From Acidobacteriota bacterium (GTDB lineage: Bacteria; Acidobacteriota; Terriglobia; Terriglobales; Acidobacteriaceae), in contig JAEKKE010000159.1 of assembly GCA_019510535.1 (NCBI GenBank), positions 1 through 22,654 on the forward strand: a DNA stretch of 22,654 nt, read 5' to 3'. The position numbers were made by a program, and so were the translations under genes. Positions 21,335 to 22,654 of the stretch are shown here, in pieces; position 1 is the first letter of the stretch, and every line of letters begins with the position of its first letter. The notes under the pieces were generated by a model. That model saw only the letters and a program-made list of their open reading frames with translations, was not told the origin of the DNA and searched no databases.

Positions 21335-22306
21335 CTACAGTTCAAGGCGGGAGTCTTCGATTGCCAGGCGGACATTGCCATCCGACTTGGAAAGTCGGCG
21401 GACGGCCTCCATCTTGTCCACGCCGGCCTTCAGCATGACGACAGCGATAGGGATGGATTTACCGGCTGACTTGATGGCGCGGATGGCGGTCTCACGGTCG
21501 ACCCCTGTGACACGCTGCAGTACGTTGATACCGCGCTCGACGAGCTTGGCATTCTTCATGTGCACGTTCACCATCAGGTTCTCGTACACATAGCCCAGAC
21601 GAGTCATCGCGCCTGTCGTGATCATGTTCAGGATCATCTTCTGGGCTGTGCCCGCCTTCATGCGGGTCGAACCCGAGATAACCTCAGGACCTACGTCGGC
21701 AACGATACAGATATCGGAGACCTCGGCAAGACGGCTGTTGGGATTGCATACCACGGCGGCGGTCCGCGCCCCCCGCTGGCGGGCATAGTCCACGGCGCCG
21801 ACAACATACGGTGTGTGGCCTGAGGCCGAGACACCAATCACAATGTCTTTTCTGGTTGGGCGGCGCTTGGCAATGTCGCGTTGGCCCATCTCCGGGGAAT
21901 CTTCATTGACATCGGCGGCAGAGGCAAGAGCCTTGGGGCCACCGCACATCAGGTACTGGATCTGCTGCGGCTGTGTCGAGAAGGTGGCGGGGCACTCCTG
22001 GGAATCCAGTGAAGCGATACGCCCTGACGAGCCAGCGCCGACGTAGATTAGCCGGCCGCCATCGCGCAGGGCGTGAGCGACCTGGTCGATCACCAGAGCG
22101 ATCTCAGGAAGCGCTTTTTTGACTGCCAGATGGACCTTTGCGTCCTCGTGATTAATGATCCGGGCAATCTCAAGCGCACTTTTGGTGTCAAAGCCTTCAG
22201 ATGCTTCGTTAGGCCGCTCCGTGACGAGTGCCTGCAGGTCGAACTGCTCACGTTCTGTGGATTTGGCGGCGGGAGCTGCAAGGGGTTCGGTCATGAGCGC
22301 TGGCAT
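21335..22306 (-). CDS. murQ: N-acetylmuramic acid 6-phosphate etherase
   Basis: It cleaves the lactyl ether of MurNAc-6-phosphate to give GlcNAc-6-phosphate and lactate in cell-wall recycling. The 323-residue product has the SIS-domain pattern YVGAGSSGRIASLDSQECPATF. Glu104 is in the ECP motif, and Glu135 lies 31 residues later, matching the spacing of the E. coli catalytic pair Glu83/Glu114. The segment GPEVISGSTRMKAGTAQKMILNM is also diagnostic. The start could be ATG 22306 or, five codons in, ATG 22294; neither has a Shine-Dalgarno. It shares orientation with murA. Confidence 0.95.
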   Translation of the reverse strand: MPALMTEPLAAPAAKSTEREQFDLQALVTERPNEASEGFDTKSALEIARIINHEDAKVHLAVKKALPEIALVIDQVAHALRDGGRLIYVGAGSSGRIASLDSQECPATFSTQPQQIQYLMCGGPKALASAADVNEDSPEMGQRDIAKRRPTRKDIVIGVSASGHTPYVVGAVDYARQRGARTAAVVCNPNSRLAEVSDICIVADVGPEVISGSTRMKAGTAQKMILNMITTGAMTRLGYVYENLMVNVHMKNAKLVERGINVLQRVTGVDRETAIRAIKSAGKSIPIAVVMLKAGVDKMEAVRRLSKSDGNVRLAIEDSRLEL

Positions 22307-22495
22307 AAGGGTATCGATACAGGCGGAACCATTCTAGTCCTAAGTTACTTGGATGCGACAGATGTGTGTTGTGGATGGCCGTTACGACGGTGATGCGCCC
22401 TCTCCGGGAAGGTAGAATATTAGAGATAATCCGAAGATTATTGAAGAAGTGGCTTGCCCGGCAGGCTACTGAGGAAGAGGGCCAAAGCGCTACGC
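22307..22495. promoter_or_regulatory. Divergent promoter region murQ / rmlB-like gene
   Basis: This 189-nt region separates divergent genes. For murQ (minus), TAGAAT (22331-22336 on the plus coordinates) has a weak GTCGCA 17 nt upstream (22354-22359). For the plus strand, TAGAAT (22413-22418) and GATAAT (22425-22430) are -10-like but lack a -35. ATAATC/GATTAT (22426-22431 with 22436-22441) forms a small hairpin. GTATCGATAC (22311-22320) is a perfect palindrome near the murQ start. Confidence 0.4.
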
Positions 22496-22654
22496 ATGAC
22501 GGAAATCAAACCGATTCTGGTGACCGGCGGCGCCGGTTTTATAGGAAGCAATTTTGTACTGGATTGGATTGAGACGGAGTCGTCACCTGTCATCAATCTC
22601 GATAAGCTGACGTATGCCGGAAACCCGCTGACCCTGGCGCCTCTGGAAGACAAT
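22496..22654 (+). CDS. rmlB: dTDP-glucose 4,6-dehydratase, N-terminal part (partial)
   Basis: The frame from ATG 22496 stays open to the window edge: 53 codons, beginning MTEIKPILVTGGAGFIGSNF. The Rossmann motif GGAGFIGSN (11-19) binds NAD. The NLDKLTYAGNPLTL segment is characteristic of RmlB/RfbB rather than GalE. The enzyme makes dTDP-4-keto-6-deoxyglucose for rhamnose and other surface sugars. A GAGGAAGAGG stretch (22471-22480) is the nearest ribosome-binding candidate, somewhat far from the ATG. The catalytic YxxxK lies beyond the window. Confidence 0.88.
   Translation, partial: MTEIKPILVTGGAGFIGSNFVLDWIETESSPVINLDKLTYAGNPLTLAPLEDN

Noticed and set aside
22311..22320. GTATCGATAC palindrome as an operator for murQ
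   Set aside because: A single 10-bp palindrome is expected by chance at this scale, and no second site or MurR-type gene is seen; noted only in the promoter region entry.

Overview
The window is almost entirely a ribosomal-protein superoperon on the + strand (about 1-17957), followed by a small accessory region (18113-22654). Gene content and order are str end, S10, spc and alpha, with adk-map-infA-rpmJ inserted between secY and rpsM. Zinc-ribbon (C+) forms of S14, S4 and L36 are present, base composition is moderately high in GC, and murA, murQ and an rmlB-like gene are nearby. Together these fit an Acidobacteriota chromosome, most likely a Terriglobales/Acidobacteriaceae member. That placement comes from recalled family features and was not checked by a search.

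Layout. 1-140: last 45 codons of tuf (EF-Tu). 253-6191: S10 block, rpsJ rplC rplD rplW rplB rpsS rplV rpsC rplP rpmC rpsQ. 6255-13979: spc-like block, rplN, a 265-nt gap, then rplX rplE rpsN rpsH rplF rplR rpsE rpmD rplO secY adk map. 14051-17957: infA (TTG start), rpmJ (37 aa), rpsM rpsK rpsD rpoA rplQ, closed by a textbook intrinsic terminator at 17980-18005. 18113-19533: a two-gene unit overlapping at GTGA, encoding a cytoplasmic six-Asp-box beta-propeller and a MoaD/ThiS-like ubiquitin-fold protein ending in Gly-Gly. 19675-20955 (-): murA. 21335-22306 (-): murQ. 22496-22654 (+): 5' end of a dTDP-glucose 4,6-dehydratase gene running off the window.

Functionally, the main block makes most ribosomal proteins of both subunits, the Sec channel, adenylate kinase, methionine aminopeptidase, IF-1 and RNA polymerase alpha. 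It is thus a growth-rate module for translation, export, N-terminal Met removal and transcription. murA and murQ concern peptidoglycan synthesis and recycling, and rmlB makes a sugar precursor for surface polysaccharide.

Three things stand out. (1) Most intergenic gaps of 40 nt or more inside the ribosomal operon contain a strong, sequence-unrelated hairpin, usually without a U-tract. Several gaps show two or three, and two show mutually exclusive pairings. (2) The three tunnel-exit proteins L22, L29 and L17 carry extra charged C-terminal tails, and rplV and rpmC share an identical 21-nt start region. (3) The propeller/MoaD-like pair is a plausible uncharacterised system. The rest is conventional.
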